Below are positions 27,473 to 36,937 of a stretch of DNA of 64,000 bases, one piece after another (position 1 is the first letter of the stretch; each line of letters opens with the position of its first letter). The DNA is from Caballeronia sordidicola (GTDB taxonomy: Bacteria > Pseudomonadota > Gammaproteobacteria > Burkholderiales > Burkholderiaceae). Both the position numbers and the translations under genes were made by a program. The DNA is taken from NCBI RefSeq assembly GCF_000729995.1, contig NZ_JNFG01000017.1, forward strand, positions 112,076 to 176,075. The letters run 5' to 3'. Below the pieces are notes generated by a model. It ran no database searches and was not told the origin of the DNA. It saw nothing but the letters and a program-made list of their open reading frames with translations.

Positions 27473-27622
27473 GAAAATAGCGTGAATTGCAGGCATGAAC
27501 CGTGCGCATAGTTTCTCTCCCGAAGCGCTTTAGCCCGGCTGCGCAAAACTTCGCGTGCTGCACGTCGGGAGACAAGCGCAACGCCGATGAAGGCGTCTGA
27601 AGTTCATAAGGAGCTGATCACG

Positions 27623-28171
27623 ATGACCAAGACGACTAAAGCAGCGATTGAAGCATCTACCGAAGCAAACACCGTTACGTTAACTAAACATCGCCGGCCT
27701 GCCGCGAGAAAGGCGTCCATTGCCGTGCTAGCAGCCGCGATGACGTTCGGAATGGCGGGCGCCGCGTTCGCGCAGACCGTAGGCGGGGGAACGAGCGACA
27801 TGAGCAGCGCCGGCAACACGAACGGCGGCGGGCTGCCGCAGGTCCAGACGCAGGGCGACGTGTCGTTCACATCCGGCGGCGTGGGCCTGGACGAATCGCA
27901 CGCGCTGATTCGCGAACAGGCGCATTGGCCGCTCTCGTTGCGTTTCACGGGGCCGACGTCGGACTATCTCTCTGATGTCCACGTCCGTATTGCCGATGCT
28001 AAGGACGCAGAAGTGCTCAAGACCGACGCCATGGGCCCGTACATGCTGGTGAAACTGCCCCCGGGTCATTACACGGTTTACGCCAAATACAAAGACTCGG
28101 AAAAGAAGCAAGGGGTGACGGTGGCCGGCAACGGGAAGGCGAAGGCCGATTTCCACTGGTCCATGCAGTAG
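27623..28171 (+). CDS. Secreted hypothetical protein with C-terminal beta-sandwich-like region
   Basis: The 182-residue product starts at ATG 27623, which has AAGGAG 9 bases upstream; the earlier ATG at 27587 lacks one. A twin-basic N-terminus is followed by a hydrophobic stretch (about 36-52) with a probable signal-peptidase site after GAAFAQ. A low-complexity Gly/Ser/Asn region (about 55-80) and a compact C-terminal region follow. The latter, with LPPGHYTVYAKYKD, resembles carboxypeptidase-regulatory-like (transthyretin-type) folds. The function is unknown. It might belong to the envelope-stress group upstream, but no shared box was seen in front of it. Confidence 0.7.
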   Translation: MTKTTKAAIEASTEANTVTLTKHRRPAARKASIAVLAAAMTFGMAGAAFAQTVGGGTSDMSSAGNTNGGGLPQVQTQGDVSFTSGGVGLDESHALIREQAHWPLSLRFTGPTSDYLSDVHVRIADAKDAEVLKTDAMGPYMLVKLPPGHYTVYAKYKDSEKKQGVTVAGNGKAKADFHWSMQ

Positions 28172-28327
28172 GCCGTCAAACACCATCAAACGCACCATGC
28201 GCCGTGGTGAGCTACCGTACGCAAAACCGCATATGAAGCAAAAGACTGCGGCGATTCGTTAAGTGTGGCGCAGGTACCAAAGACGCTAACGGAGCTTGCA
28301 CAAGCACCCCCAAGTTGTCACATAATG

Positions 28328-28361
28328 AAGCCACGGGTCCCGGAAAACCCGTGGCTTTTTT
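28328..28361 (+). terminator. Strong intrinsic terminator
   Basis: AAGCCACGGGT (28328-28338) pairs with ACCCGTGGCTT (28347-28357) around an 8-nt loop, followed by a run of T. It lies 157 bp after the preceding gene and 59 bp before the next. The unusually long 3' stretch before it has no recognised gene. Confidence 0.8.
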
Positions 28362-28419
28362 ATGTCGCTGCTGCAAACGCGACGGCGGACGTTCAGTTTT
28401 TTGGTACCGGGAGCGCGCG

Positions 28420-28782
28420 ATGAGCACGGACACCCATCACATTGAAATCTCGCTGAATACGCGACGCCATCGCGTGATTCATCAGGGCGTGACGTACGCG
28501 GACACACACGCGGCGTTGACGCTGATCGAGACAGGCCACGATCCCGTGCATTATTTCCCGCGTGCCGATGTCAACATGGCGCGCCTCTCGAAGTCCACGC
28601 ATACCTCGCATTGCCCTTTCAAGGGCGACGCAACGTACTACCATTTGCTGACAGAAGACGGTCCGGTGGAAAACGCTGTCTGGAGTTACGAGCAGCCGAA
28701 AGAAGGCGTCGAGAAAATTAAAAGCTATCTGGCGTTTTATCCGTCGCGGGTCGATCGTATCGACGAGACGGCCGGTACCTGA
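28420..28782 (+). CDS. DUF427 family protein
   Basis: The 120-residue cytoplasmic protein carries the DUF427 pattern. HYFPRADVNMARLSKS lies in the centre (about residues 46-61), HCPFKGDATYYHL with a conserved Cys-Pro-Phe-Lys-Gly follows (about 66-78), and VWSYEQP plus LAFYPSRVD close the domain. Biochemical function is not established. It starts at ATG 28420 after a short GC-rich spacer and is followed after 47 bp by the next gene on the same strand. Confidence 0.85.
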   Translation: MSTDTHHIEISLNTRRHRVIHQGVTYADTHAALTLIETGHDPVHYFPRADVNMARLSKSTHTSHCPFKGDATYYHLLTEDGPVENAVWSYEQPKEGVEKIKSYLAFYPSRVDRIDETAGT

Positions 28783-28829
28783 AACGCCGGGTCAATATAA
28801 AAATGGGCGCCATGCATGGGGAGGGCCCA

Positions 28830-29594
28830 ATGGAAGTCGCCGATGCTTTACGCATTCCGCTCGAACCCGCTCAGGTGCGCGAGGCGTTGGGAGATCTTGC
28901 GCTGGTGCGCGCGAGTATCGATAACTGCGAATCGCTGGTACGTCTTGCCGGTGGCGAATACACATTGAGGTTGACGGTGCCGCTTGGCGCGTTGCGGGCG
29001 CACTACGCAATCCGGGCACACGTTGCGGATGCAACCCGTTTGCCGCGTCATGACGGACAACCCGGCGAAGTCGACGCGCAAACCCTCAGTTTTAAGGCGT
29101 GTGGCGAAGGCGTGGGATCGTTGCGCGGACAAATCGCGGTGGCGCTGATTCCGGATGCCAACGGTTCATCTACATGGATTGAATACACGGTCTGGGCGAC
29201 GCTCACCGGCCCGCTGGCAGGTTTGCCGGCACGCCAGATAGAAAATTCACTGCGTGAAGTCGCCGACGATTTTTTTATCGAATTCTGCGAAGTCGTGCGG
29301 GCGAAGCATGGCCATCAGCCTGCTGCCGCGCTCAAGCCGGCTGTCTCGCGCCGGCATGTGTTCTTGCGGCCGATCTCTATGTCGGCTGCATTTGCGCGTC
29401 ACGGCCCTCCCGCGGCGCACAAATCCCGCGCGGCGGCTACGGCCGACGTTATTGGCGGCGTCTTGCGTCATCGGCTGCCCGGTCACGCGCCTCGCCATCC
29501 ACATCCACACAGCTTGCCCGCCTGGGCGTGGGCCGCGTTGGTCTGCTGTGTCGCCGTATTCCTGTTTCTAGCGCAGCGCTACGGTCTGCGATAA
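28830..29594 (+). CDS. CoxG-like SRPBCC-family protein with C-terminal membrane anchor
   Basis: The 254-residue protein has an N-terminal START/SRPBCC-type domain (about 1-150) resembling carbon monoxide dehydrogenase subunit G. Its pattern includes IPLEPAQVREALGDLALVRASI and a final helix LPARQIENSLREVADDFFIEF. A His/Pro-rich linker leads to one transmembrane helix (LPAWAWAALVCCVAVFLFLA, about 229-248). GGGGAGGG precedes ATG 28830, which is preferred to ATG 28803 in the same frame. No CO dehydrogenase genes are nearby, so the role is likely a general lipid- or cofactor-binding one. Confidence 0.65.
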   Translation: MEVADALRIPLEPAQVREALGDLALVRASIDNCESLVRLAGGEYTLRLTVPLGALRAHYAIRAHVADATRLPRHDGQPGEVDAQTLSFKACGEGVGSLRGQIAVALIPDANGSSTWIEYTVWATLTGPLAGLPARQIENSLREVADDFFIEFCEVVRAKHGHQPAAALKPAVSRRHVFLRPISMSAAFARHGPPAAHKSRAAATADVIGGVLRHRLPGHAPRHPHPHSLPAWAWAALVCCVAVFLFLAQRYGLR

Positions 29595-29603
29595 CACGCC
29601 CCG

Positions 29604-30254
29604 CTACGAGGGGTCGCCGGAACGCAGCAGCATATGGGGGCTGTAGCGCATGACGTCGAAACAGGAATCGATCAGGCGTTCTGCATCATTCTTGAGGTCG
29701 ATGCTCTCGGGCCACATCAGCGAGTCGTAGAGAATGCCGGTGAAGAGCGCGTGCAGGATGGTGGTGGCGTGGCGCGTATCGAGCATGGGCGGCAACTGGC
29801 CTTTGTCGACTGCATTGCTCAGTCCGCGCTCGATCTTCTCTTTCCCCTCGCGCATGTTCGTCTGATGCCGCTCGCGCACCGGCCCCATGTCTTCCACGAA
29901 CTCGCATTTGAGAAACAGGATGTCGAATACGCGCCGGCGCTGCTCGTCGAGCGCGATATTACGCATGCACCAGATGAAGATGTCGCGGATCCGGCCAAGC
30001 GGATCGGCCTCTTTGGTGTCGAGCGTTGCTTCGACCAGTTCATCAAGCGGTAACAGGCTGCGGTCGAACATGGCGGTGAATAGATCACCCTTGTTCGCAA
30101 AGTGCCAATAGATTGCGCCGCGCGTGACGCCGGCTTCCAGCGCGATGTCCGCCAGCGTGGTGCGCGAAACGCCTTTCTCGAAGAACACGCGTTCTGCTGC
30201 ATCGAGAATACTATTGCGCGTCTCCGCCGCTTCTTCCTTGGTTCGTCTGACCAT
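29604..30254 (-). CDS. TetR-family repressor of the efflux operon (BpeR/TtgR/AcrR type)
   Basis: The 216-residue protein has a TetR HTH at residues about 12-58 (ILDAAERVFFEKGVSRTTLA, then TRGAIYWHFANKGDLF) and a helical ligand-binding domain of the AcrR/TtgR type. It is divergent from the RND efflux operon, as in bpeR-bpeAB-oprB, and probably represses that operon and itself until a toxic ligand binds. AcrR-like half-sites are visible in the shared 448-bp intergenic region. Confidence 0.9.
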   Translation of the reverse strand: MVRRTKEEAAETRNSILDAAERVFFEKGVSRTTLADIALEAGVTRGAIYWHFANKGDLFTAMFDRSLLPLDELVEATLDTKEADPLGRIRDIFIWCMRNIALDEQRRRVFDILFLKCEFVEDMGPVRERHQTNMREGKEKIERGLSNAVDKGQLPPMLDTRHATTILHALFTGILYDSLMWPESIDLKNDAERLIDSCFDVMRYSPHMLLRSGDPS

Positions 30255-30325
30255 TATTTCGTGGGTTCCTGCTTGCCTGCCCGCAGCTAGTTTACTGCGG
30301 TCTTACATTGCACTGCAGCGACGTC

Positions 30326-30335
30326 ATACATTTGT
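30326..30335. promoter_or_regulatory. AcrR-like half-site near the repressor gene
   Basis: ATACATTTGT is identical to the left arm and centre of the E. coli AcrR operator as I remember it. The right arm is only partly kept (TCAT). It lies 72 bp before the TetR-type repressor start and would suit autoregulation. Confidence 0.35.
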
Positions 30336-30401
30336 TCATCGCCCGCCAATCCTTCGAGACGATTCCCCTCGCACTGCTCTTGTTCACGTACGATCGTCTC
30401 T

Positions 30402-30431
30402 TTTACGTTCGTTCGTGAATGTATATACAAT
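30402..30431 (+). promoter_or_regulatory. Promoter of the RND efflux operon
   Basis: TTTACG (30402-30407) and TACAAT (30426-30431) are spaced by 18 bp and overlap the AcrR-like operator at 30404-30423. This implies a 5' untranslated leader of about 265 nt before the first gene. The leader contains no recognisable ORF, and I see nothing else in it. Confidence 0.5.
30404..30423. promoter_or_regulatory. AcrR/TtgR-like operator
   Basis: TACGTTCGTTCGTGAATGTA is an imperfect inverted repeat (6 of 8 arm positions). Its right side, CGTGAATGTAT, closely follows the AcrR operator. It overlaps the predicted -35/-10 region of the efflux operon, which suits repression by the divergent TetR-family protein. 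Confidence 0.55.
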
Positions 30432-30702
30432 ACCATCCGTCCAACGATAGCCCAAGCAGCACTGACCGGTTAATATCCGACACAGCTTTCATTCCGCCGT
30501 CCGTCCGCGTGCCCATCCAAGGGCGTTGTCAGCGGCAGCCGTACACAGAAACGGCTCCAGGCGCTGCGGACGAATGATGGTCGGGGCACTGGTTTTTGCG
30601 CCCACTGGCTACTGGTAAGCGTCTCCAGACGCTCGTAGCGGCCCGCCCGTAGAAGGCGGCCGCGCACTTATTTCAATCTCAGTCTTTGACAGAGGTCGCT
30701 CC

Positions 30703-31980
30703 ATGCGCGTCGAACGGGTTCCATTCCGCTTAATCAGTGCCGCGACGGCTGCCGTGATTCTTGCAGCCTGCGGACAAAAACCATCAGCACCGCCGCCCCA
30801 AACCCCCGAAGTCGGGGTCATCACCGTCCAGCCCACCACCGTTCCTGTCGTGAGCGAACTGCCTGGCCGCACAAGTGCATTTCTGGTCGCCCAGGTTCGT
30901 GCACGGGTCGACGGCATTGTGCTGCGTCGTGAATTCATTGAAGGCGCGGAAGTGAAGGCGGGCCAGCGGCTCTACAAGATCGATCCGGCACCGTACATCG
31001 CGGCCCTGAACACGGCCAAGGCAACACTCGCCAAGGCGCAGGCCAACGTTGTCACGCAAAACGCCCAGGCGGCGCGCTACAAGATCCTCGTTGCGGCAAA
31101 CGCGGTCAGCAAGCAGGACTACGACAACGCCGTGGCGACTCAAGGCCAGGCCGTAGCCGACGTCGCGTCGGGCAAGGCGGCTGTCGACACCGCGCAGATC
31201 AACCTCGGTTATACGGACGTAGTGTCGCCTATCACGGGCCGCACGGGTTTGTCGCAGGTCACGCCGGGCGCTTACGTGCAGGCTAGCGCCGCCACGTTGC
31301 TCACCACGATTCAACAACTCGATCCGGTCTATGTCGACCTGACGCAATCGAGCGTGGACGGCCTGAAGCTTCGCCGTGACATTCAGGAAGGCCGCTTGCA
31401 GACCGGTGGCGTCAACGCCGCCAAGGTCACGCTGATCCTGGAAGACGGCCGCACGTATTCGGAAGCGGGCAAGCTGCAATTCTCCGACGTGAGCGTGGAC
31501 CAGGGCACCGGTTCGGTCACCGTGCGCGCGATTTTCCCCAATAAGGACCGCGTGCTGCTGCCAGGCATGTTCGTGCGTGCGCGTATTGACGAAGGTGTGA
31601 ACGACAAGGCGCTGGTGGTCCCGCAAGTCGGCGTGACGCATGACCAGAAGGGGCAGCCGACGGCGCTCGTGGTCGGTCCGGACAACAAGGTGGCTTTGCG
31701 CCAACTGGTGACGTCGGGTACCTACGGCGACAAGTGGGTCGTGGATAGCGGCCTGAATGCGGGCGATCGCGTGATCGTGCAGGGCACGGAGAAAGCGCGA
31801 CCGGGCTCGACTGTGAAGCCTGTCGACGCACAGCTTCCGGCTGAGGCGGCTCAACCGGCATCCGGCGCGGCTCCAGGTGCAGCTCCTGCGGCAGCAGACG
31901 CCGGCGCAAGCGGTGCGGCGGCTTCGAGCAATCCGGCACCCACTTCCGCGGCGGCAGCATCCGCGGCATCAGGCGCGTAA
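30703..31980 (+). CDS. RND efflux periplasmic adaptor (AcrA/BpeA family)
   Basis: Lipid-anchored periplasmic adaptor that joins the RND pump to its outer-membrane channel. The 425-residue protein has a lipobox VILAACG with Cys near residue 24. The half-lipoyl motif VRARVDGIVLRREFIEGAEV (about 66-85), a coiled-coil hairpin (about 100-165) and the second half-lipoyl motif VVSPITGRTGLSQVTPGAYV complete the pattern. An Ala/Pro-rich tail of about 45 residues closes the protein. It is first in an operon with the pump gene (28-bp gap) and the channel gene. Confidence 0.93.
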   Translation: MRVERVPFRLISAATAAVILAACGQKPSAPPPQTPEVGVITVQPTTVPVVSELPGRTSAFLVAQVRARVDGIVLRREFIEGAEVKAGQRLYKIDPAPYIAALNTAKATLAKAQANVVTQNAQAARYKILVAANAVSKQDYDNAVATQGQAVADVASGKAAVDTAQINLGYTDVVSPITGRTGLSQVTPGAYVQASAATLLTTIQQLDPVYVDLTQSSVDGLKLRRDIQEGRLQTGGVNAAKVTLILEDGRTYSEAGKLQFSDVSVDQGTGSVTVRAIFPNKDRVLLPGMFVRARIDEGVNDKALVVPQVGVTHDQKGQPTALVVGPDNKVALRQLVTSGTYGDKWVVDSGLNAGDRVIVQGTEKARPGSTVKPVDAQLPAEAAQPASGAAPGAAPAAADAGASGAAASSNPAPTSAAAASAASGA

Positions 31981-32008
31981 TCAGGCGCAATAAAAGGGAG
32001 CCTGTTTC

Positions 32009-35000
32009 ATGGCAAAGTTCTTTATCGATCGCCCGATTTTTGCATGGGTGATCGCCATTATTCTGATGCTGTCGGGGATCGCTTCGATCTTCACGTTGCC
32101 GGTCGCGCAGTATCCGACGATCGCGCCGCCGGCCATTCAGATCAGTGCTACGTACCCGGGTGCGTCCGCCAGCACGGTGGAAAACACGGTAACGCAGGTG
32201 ATCGAGCAGCAGATGAGCGGCCTCGACCACTTGCTGTACCTGTCTTCCACCAGTGATGACTCCGGTACGGCCACCATTACGTTGACGTTCGCGGCCGGCA
32301 CGAATCCGGACATCGCGCAGGTGCAGGTGCAGAACAAGCTGCAACTCGCGACGCCGCTCTTGCCGCAAGCCGTTCAGCAGCTCGGCTCCAAGGTGACGAA
32401 GTCGAGCAGCAGCTTCTTGATGGTGATGGCGTTCGTCTCCACGGACGGCAGCATGGGCCGCTACGACCTCGCCAACTACGTGGCGTCGAAGGTGGAAGAT
32501 CCGATCAGCCGTATCGACGGGGTGGGGACGGTGACGTTGTTCGGCTCGCAATTCGCCATGCGGATCTGGCTGGATGCAACCAAGCTGAACAACTACGCGT
32601 TGACGCCGCTCGATGTGACCAACGCTGTCGCTGCACAGAACGTGCAGGTGGCAGGCGGCGGTCTGGGTGGCACGCCGGCAGTGCCGGGCCAGATGCTGCA
32701 GGCGACCATCACGGAAGCTACGCTGCTGCAAACGCCTGAGCAGTTCGGCAATATCCTGCTGAAGGTTAATCAGGACGGCTCGCAAGTGCGCCTGAAGGAC
32801 GTGTCGCGCATCGAGCTGGGCGGTGAGAACTACAACTTCGATACCAAGTACAACGGTCAGCCGACCGCCGGCTTCGGCATCCAGCTCGCGACAGGCGCCA
32901 ACGCGCTGAACACGGCGAAGGCGGTGCGCGCGAAGATCGACGACCTGTCGAAGTATTTCCCGGCAGGCCTGGTCGTGAAGTATCCGTACGACACCACGCC
33001 GTTCGTGAAGCTGTCTATTGAAGAAGTGGTCAAGACGCTGATCGAAGGGATCGTGCTGGTGTTCCTGGTGATGTACCTGTTCCTGCAGAACCTGCGGGCC
33101 ACGTTGATCCCGACCATCGCCGTGCCGGTCGTGCTGCTGGGTACCTTCGCGGTCATGGGGCTGGTGGGTTTCTCCATCAATACGCTCTCCATGTTCGGGC
33201 TGGTGCTCGCCATCGGCTTGCTGGTGGACGATGCGATCGTGGTGGTGGAAAACGTCGAGCGGGTGATGGCCGAGGAGGGTTTATCTCCTCGGGACGCCAC
33301 CCGCAAGGCGATGGACCAGATTACCGGCGCGCTGGTTGGCGTGGCGCTCGTGCTGTCGGCCGTGTTCGTGCCGGTGGCGTTCTCGGGCGGTTCGGTGGGC
33401 GCGATCTACCGGCAGTTTTCGCTGACGATTGTCGCGGCCATGATCTTGTCCGTGCTGACCGCGTTGATCTTGACGCCGGCATTGTGCGCGACCCTTCTGA
33501 AGCCGATCGACAAAGATCATCACGTCGAGAAGAAGGGTTTCTTCGGCTGGTTCAACCGTACGTTCACGAAGAGCCAGGACAAGTATCACAGCGGCGTGGA
33601 GCACGTGATCAAGCGCTCCGGGCGCTGGCTCATCATCTATCTGGTGGTGATCGTCGCGGTGGGTTTCCTGTTCGTCCGTCTGCCGAAGTCGTTCTTGCCT
33701 GACGAAGACCAGGGCACGATGTTCGTGCTCGTCCAGGCGCCGGCGGGTTCTACGCAGGAACGCACGGCCAAGGTTCTCGCCGACGTAACCCACTGGCTGC
33801 TGACGGACCAGAAGGACATTGTCGAAGCGGTCTTTACGGTGAACGGCTTCAGCTTCGCGGGCCGCGGCCAGAACTCGGGCCTCGTGTTCGTGCGGATGAA
33901 GGACTATGGGCTGCGCCAGCATGCCGACCAGAAGGTGGGCGCGCTCGTCGGACGCATGTTCGGGCACTTCGCGAGCTACAAGGACGCGATGATCTTCCCG
34001 GTCAATCCGCCGTCCATTCCGGAACTCGGCACGGCTTCAGGTTTCGACTTTGAGCTGGAAGATCGCTCGGGTCTCGGTCACGCGAAGCTGATGGAAGCCC
34101 GCAACATGCTGCTTGGCATGGCGTCCAAGGATCCGACGCTCGCGCAGGTTCGTCCTAACGGCCTGAACGATACGCCGCAGTTCAAGGTGAACGTGGATCG
34201 GGAGAAGGCGAATGCGCTGGGCTTGTCGCCGGCGACTATCGACCAGGTGTTCTCGATCGCGTGGGCTTCGTCGTACGTGAACAACTTCCTGGACGTCGAT
34301 AACCGGATCAAGAAGGTGTACGTACAGGGCGACGCGCAGTTCCGCATGAATCCGGAAGACCTGAACAAGTGGTACGTGCGCAATACCGCCGGCGCGATGG
34401 TTCCGTTCGGAGCGTTCGGTTCTGGCGAATGGATCTACGGCTCACCGAAGCTCGAACGCTACAACGGTATTTCCGCGGTGGAAATCCAGGGTGCGGCGGC
34501 TCCGGGTAAATCGACGGGTCAGGCTATGCAGGCCATTGAAGCGATCGCGGCGAAGTTGCCGGCCGGTATTGGCTACGAATGGACGGGCTTGTCGCTGCAG
34601 GAACGCCAGTCGGGTTCGCAAGCGCCAATCTTGTACGGCATCTCGATTCTCGTCGTGTTCTTGTGTCTCGCGGCGTTGTATGAAAGCTGGTCGATTCCGT
34701 TCTCGGTGATCATGGTCGTGCCGCTCGGTATCTTGGGCGCGTTGCTCGCGGCTACCTTGCGCGGGCTGGAAAACGACGTGTTCTTCCAGGTCGGCTTGCT
34801 GACTACGGTGGGGTTGTCGGCGAAGAACGCAATTTTGATCGTGGAATTCGCACGCGATTTGCGCAGCCAGGGCAGGACCACGGTTGAAGCGGCAATGGAA
34901 GCGGCGCGTCAGCGGTTGCGCCCGATTCTGATGACGTCGCTGGCGTTCATTCTCGGCGTGTTGCCGCTTGCAATCAGTAACGGCGCGGGTTCAGCCAGCC

Positions 35001-35194
35001 AGCACGCCATTGGAACGGGCGTGATCGGCGGGATGTTGACGGCGACCTTCCTGGCCATTTTCATGATCCCCATGTTCTTTGTGGTGATCAGCAAAATCAG
35101 CCACGACAAGGGTACGCCGCAGCACACCCACGGCGGCGATGGCAATGATGGTGGCCACGGTGGCACGCCTGCTCCGGCCAAGGAAGGACATTGA
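32009..35194 (+). CDS. RND multidrug efflux transporter (AcrB/BpeB family, HAE1)
   Basis: Proton-driven inner-membrane drug exporter with 12 transmembrane helices and two large periplasmic loops. The length of 1061 residues is standard. It starts [17 protein letters not shown]. The transmembrane-4 segment [20 protein letters not shown] contains the essential adjacent Asp pair (about residues 409-410). [18 protein letters not shown] holds the essential Lys in transmembrane 10. The C-terminus ends in a Gly/His-rich tail (about 1040-1061). It is followed directly by the channel gene (1-bp gap). Confidence 0.95.
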   Translation: MAKFFIDRPIFAWVIAIILMLSGIASIFTLPVAQYPTIAPPAIQISATYPGASASTVENTVTQVIEQQMSGLDHLLYLSSTSDDSGTATITLTFAAGTNPDIAQVQVQNKLQLATPLLPQAVQQLGSKVTKSSSSFLMVMAFVSTDGSMGRYDLANYVASKVEDPISRIDGVGTVTLFGSQFAMRIWLDATKLNNYALTPLDVTNAVAAQNVQVAGGGLGGTPAVPGQMLQATITEATLLQTPEQFGNILLKVNQDGSQVRLKDVSRIELGGENYNFDTKYNGQPTAGFGIQLATGANALNTAKAVRAKIDDLSKYFPAGLVVKYPYDTTPFVKLSIEEVVKTLIEGIVLVFLVMYLFLQNLRATLIPTIAVPVVLLGTFAVMGLVGFSINTLSMFGLVLAIGLLVDDAIVVVENVERVMAEEGLSPRDATRKAMDQITGALVGVALVLSAVFVPVAFSGGSVGAIYRQFSLTIVAAMILSVLTALILTPALCATLLKPIDKDHHVEKKGFFGWFNRTFTKSQDKYHSGVEHVIKRSGRWLIIYLVVIVAVGFLFVRLPKSFLPDEDQGTMFVLVQAPAGSTQERTAKVLADVTHWLLTDQKDIVEAVFTVNGFSFAGRGQNSGLVFVRMKDYGLRQHADQKVGALVGRMFGHFASYKDAMIFPVNPPSIPELGTASGFDFELEDRSGLGHAKLMEARNMLLGMASKDPTLAQVRPNGLNDTPQFKVNVDREKANALGLSPATIDQVFSIAWASSYVNNFLDVDNRIKKVYVQGDAQFRMNPEDLNKWYVRNTAGAMVPFGAFGSGEWIYGSPKLERYNGISAVEIQGAAAPGKSTGQAMQAIEAIAAKLPAGIGYEWTGLSLQERQSGSQAPILYGISILVVFLCLAALYESWSIPFSVIMVVPLGILGALLAATLRGLENDVFFQVGLLTTVGLSAKNAILIVEFARDLRSQGRTTVEAAMEAARQRLRPILMTSLAFILGVLPLAISNGAGSASQHAIGTGVIGGMLTATFLAIFMIPMFFVVISKISHDKGTPQHTHGGDGNDGGHGGTPAPAKEGH

Positions 35195-35195
35195 G

Positions 35196-36839
35196 ATGCT
35201 AAAACACTCCTTGATAGCGGCAGCGGTCGCGTTTTTCGCGGCAGGCTGCACGATGGCGCCGAAGTACGAGCGCCCGGCGGCGCCCGTCGACCAGACGTTC
35301 CCGACGGGCGGCGTCTATGACAAGCAGCCGGACGCAACGTCGTCGGCTGCGCCTGGTGATTCCGCGCAGGCGAAGCCGGCGGTGGACATCGGCTGGCGCG
35401 ATTTCTTCGTCGATGCACGCTTGCAGCAGATCGTTGCAATCGCGCTGAAGAACAACCGTGACCTGCGCGTGTCCATGCTCAACGTGGCAGCGGCGCGCTC
35501 GCAGTATCAGATCACGCGTGCCGAGTTGCTGCCCACGCTCGACGCCGTCGGGTCGCAGACGAAGTCGCGCACGCCGAAGGATCTGTCGTTGTTCGGGCAG
35601 ACCATCTCGAACCAGTATTCGGTCGGCGTGAATGCGTCCTGGGAAATCGACTTCTTCGGGCGGATCCAGAGCCTGAAGGACCAGGCGCTCGAGCAGTATT
35701 TCGCGTTGGCGGAAACGCGCAAGGCGGCGGAAATCTCGCTGGTGTCGCAAGTCGCCGACCAGTATTTGACGATGCTCTCGGACGACGACCAGCTCACCGT
35801 CACGCGCAATACGTTGAAGACGGCGCAAGAGTCGTATCGGATCACGAAGCTGCAATTCGATAACGGCGTAGGCACCGAACTCGACGTGACTCAGTCTGAA
35901 GGCATCCTGCAACAGGCCGCTGCCAACCTTCAGTCGCAATTGCGTCTGCGGGCGCAGGCCGAGAATGCGCTGGTGTTGTTGATCGGAGAGCCGCTGCCGG
36001 CAGATTTGGCGCCGGGCCTGCCGCTCGACAGCCAGAACCTGCTCGCCGATATCCCTGCCGGGTTGCCTTCGGACCTGCTCGTGCGGCGTCCGGATATTGC
36101 GTCGGCGGAGCATTCACTGCTTGCCGCGAACGCGAACATCGGTGCTGCGCGTGCGGCGTTTTTCCCGAAGGTTTCGCTGACGGGTAGCTTCGGGACGTTG
36201 GCGCCTTCGCTTGGCACATTGTTCAAGCCGGGTTCGGCGGCATGGTCGTTCGCACCGCAAATCTCGATTCCGATTTTCGAGGGCGGCACGAACCTGGCCA
36301 ACCTGGATCTGGCTCAGATCCAGAAGCGCATCGAGATCGCGAATTACGAGAAGGCGATCCAGACGGCGTTCCGCGAAGTGGCGGACGGGCTGGCCGCGCG
36401 CGGCACTTACGACGAGCAGATCAAGGCGCTCGAGTTGTTTGTGAAGTCGCAGGCTCGCGGGCTGGAGCTGTCGGATATGCGATATCGCAACGGCGTGGAC
36501 AACTATCTGAGCGTGTTGACGGCCCAGACGAACCTGTACACCGCGCAGCAGTTGCTGATCACGGCGCGGCTGAACCGCGTGACGAATCTCGTCGATTTGT
36601 ATCGTGAGCTGGGTGGCGGCTGGGTCGAGCATGCAGGCGATCAGCCACGTCCTTCGGATGCAATGCCGAATTACCGCGATATTGGCACGCCGACGGCGGC
36701 TGCTGCGCCTGCGGCTTCCGGTGCGACGGTCAGCTCGGCTTCGGCAGGTCCTGCGAAGCTGGTTCCGGTGCAGCATCTGGTGCCGGCTGCAAAGCCGCAG
36801 GTTGATGCCGACGGGAAAGCAGTGGGATCGGCAGGGTAA
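35196..36839 (+). CDS. RND efflux outer-membrane lipoprotein (OprM/OprB, NodT family)
   Basis: TolC-like trimeric channel of the efflux complex. The 547-residue protein has a lipoprotein signal ending AVAFFAAGCTMAPKYERP, with the acylated Cys at about residue 18. Two outer-membrane-efflux repeats follow (about 60-270 and 275-480; e.g. DLLVRRPDIASAEH and YRNGVDNYLSVLTAQ). An Ala/Pro-rich extension of about 60 residues lies after the second repeat. The start at 35196 is 1 bp after the pump stop. A strong terminator closes the operon. Confidence 0.93.
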   Translation: MLKHSLIAAAVAFFAAGCTMAPKYERPAAPVDQTFPTGGVYDKQPDATSSAAPGDSAQAKPAVDIGWRDFFVDARLQQIVAIALKNNRDLRVSMLNVAAARSQYQITRAELLPTLDAVGSQTKSRTPKDLSLFGQTISNQYSVGVNASWEIDFFGRIQSLKDQALEQYFALAETRKAAEISLVSQVADQYLTMLSDDDQLTVTRNTLKTAQESYRITKLQFDNGVGTELDVTQSEGILQQAAANLQSQLRLRAQAENALVLLIGEPLPADLAPGLPLDSQNLLADIPAGLPSDLLVRRPDIASAEHSLLAANANIGAARAAFFPKVSLTGSFGTLAPSLGTLFKPGSAAWSFAPQISIPIFEGGTNLANLDLAQIQKRIEIANYEKAIQTAFREVADGLAARGTYDEQIKALELFVKSQARGLELSDMRYRNGVDNYLSVLTAQTNLYTAQQLLITARLNRVTNLVDLYRELGGGWVEHAGDQPRPSDAMPNYRDIGTPTAAAAPAASGATVSSASAGPAKLVPVQHLVPAAKPQVDADGKAVGSAG

Positions 36840-36865
36840 GGTATTACGTGGTCCAGATGTTCAAA

Positions 36866-36898
36866 AACCGCAGCCTTTTGGGGCTGCGGTTTTTTTTA
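36866..36898. terminator. Bidirectional intrinsic terminator between efflux operon and NCS2 gene
   Basis: AACCGCAGCC (36866-36875) pairs with GGCTGCGGTT (36882-36891), then the T-run continues to 36898. The A-run on the other side makes it work for the converging NCS2 permease gene as well. Confidence 0.9.
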
Positions 36899-36937
36899 TT
36901 GCGGCTTTTTTTATCTCTCAGTTCTGCGCGAACTCCC

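Noticed and set aside
25760..27496. 578-codon minus-strand ORF opposite the DegP-like gene
   Set aside because: Antisense shadow of strong coding sequence. The composition is Arg/His-rich without motifs.
28296..28326. Possible promoter TTGCAC with CATAAT
   Set aside because: The 19-bp spacing is poor and the start would fall inside the terminator hairpin.
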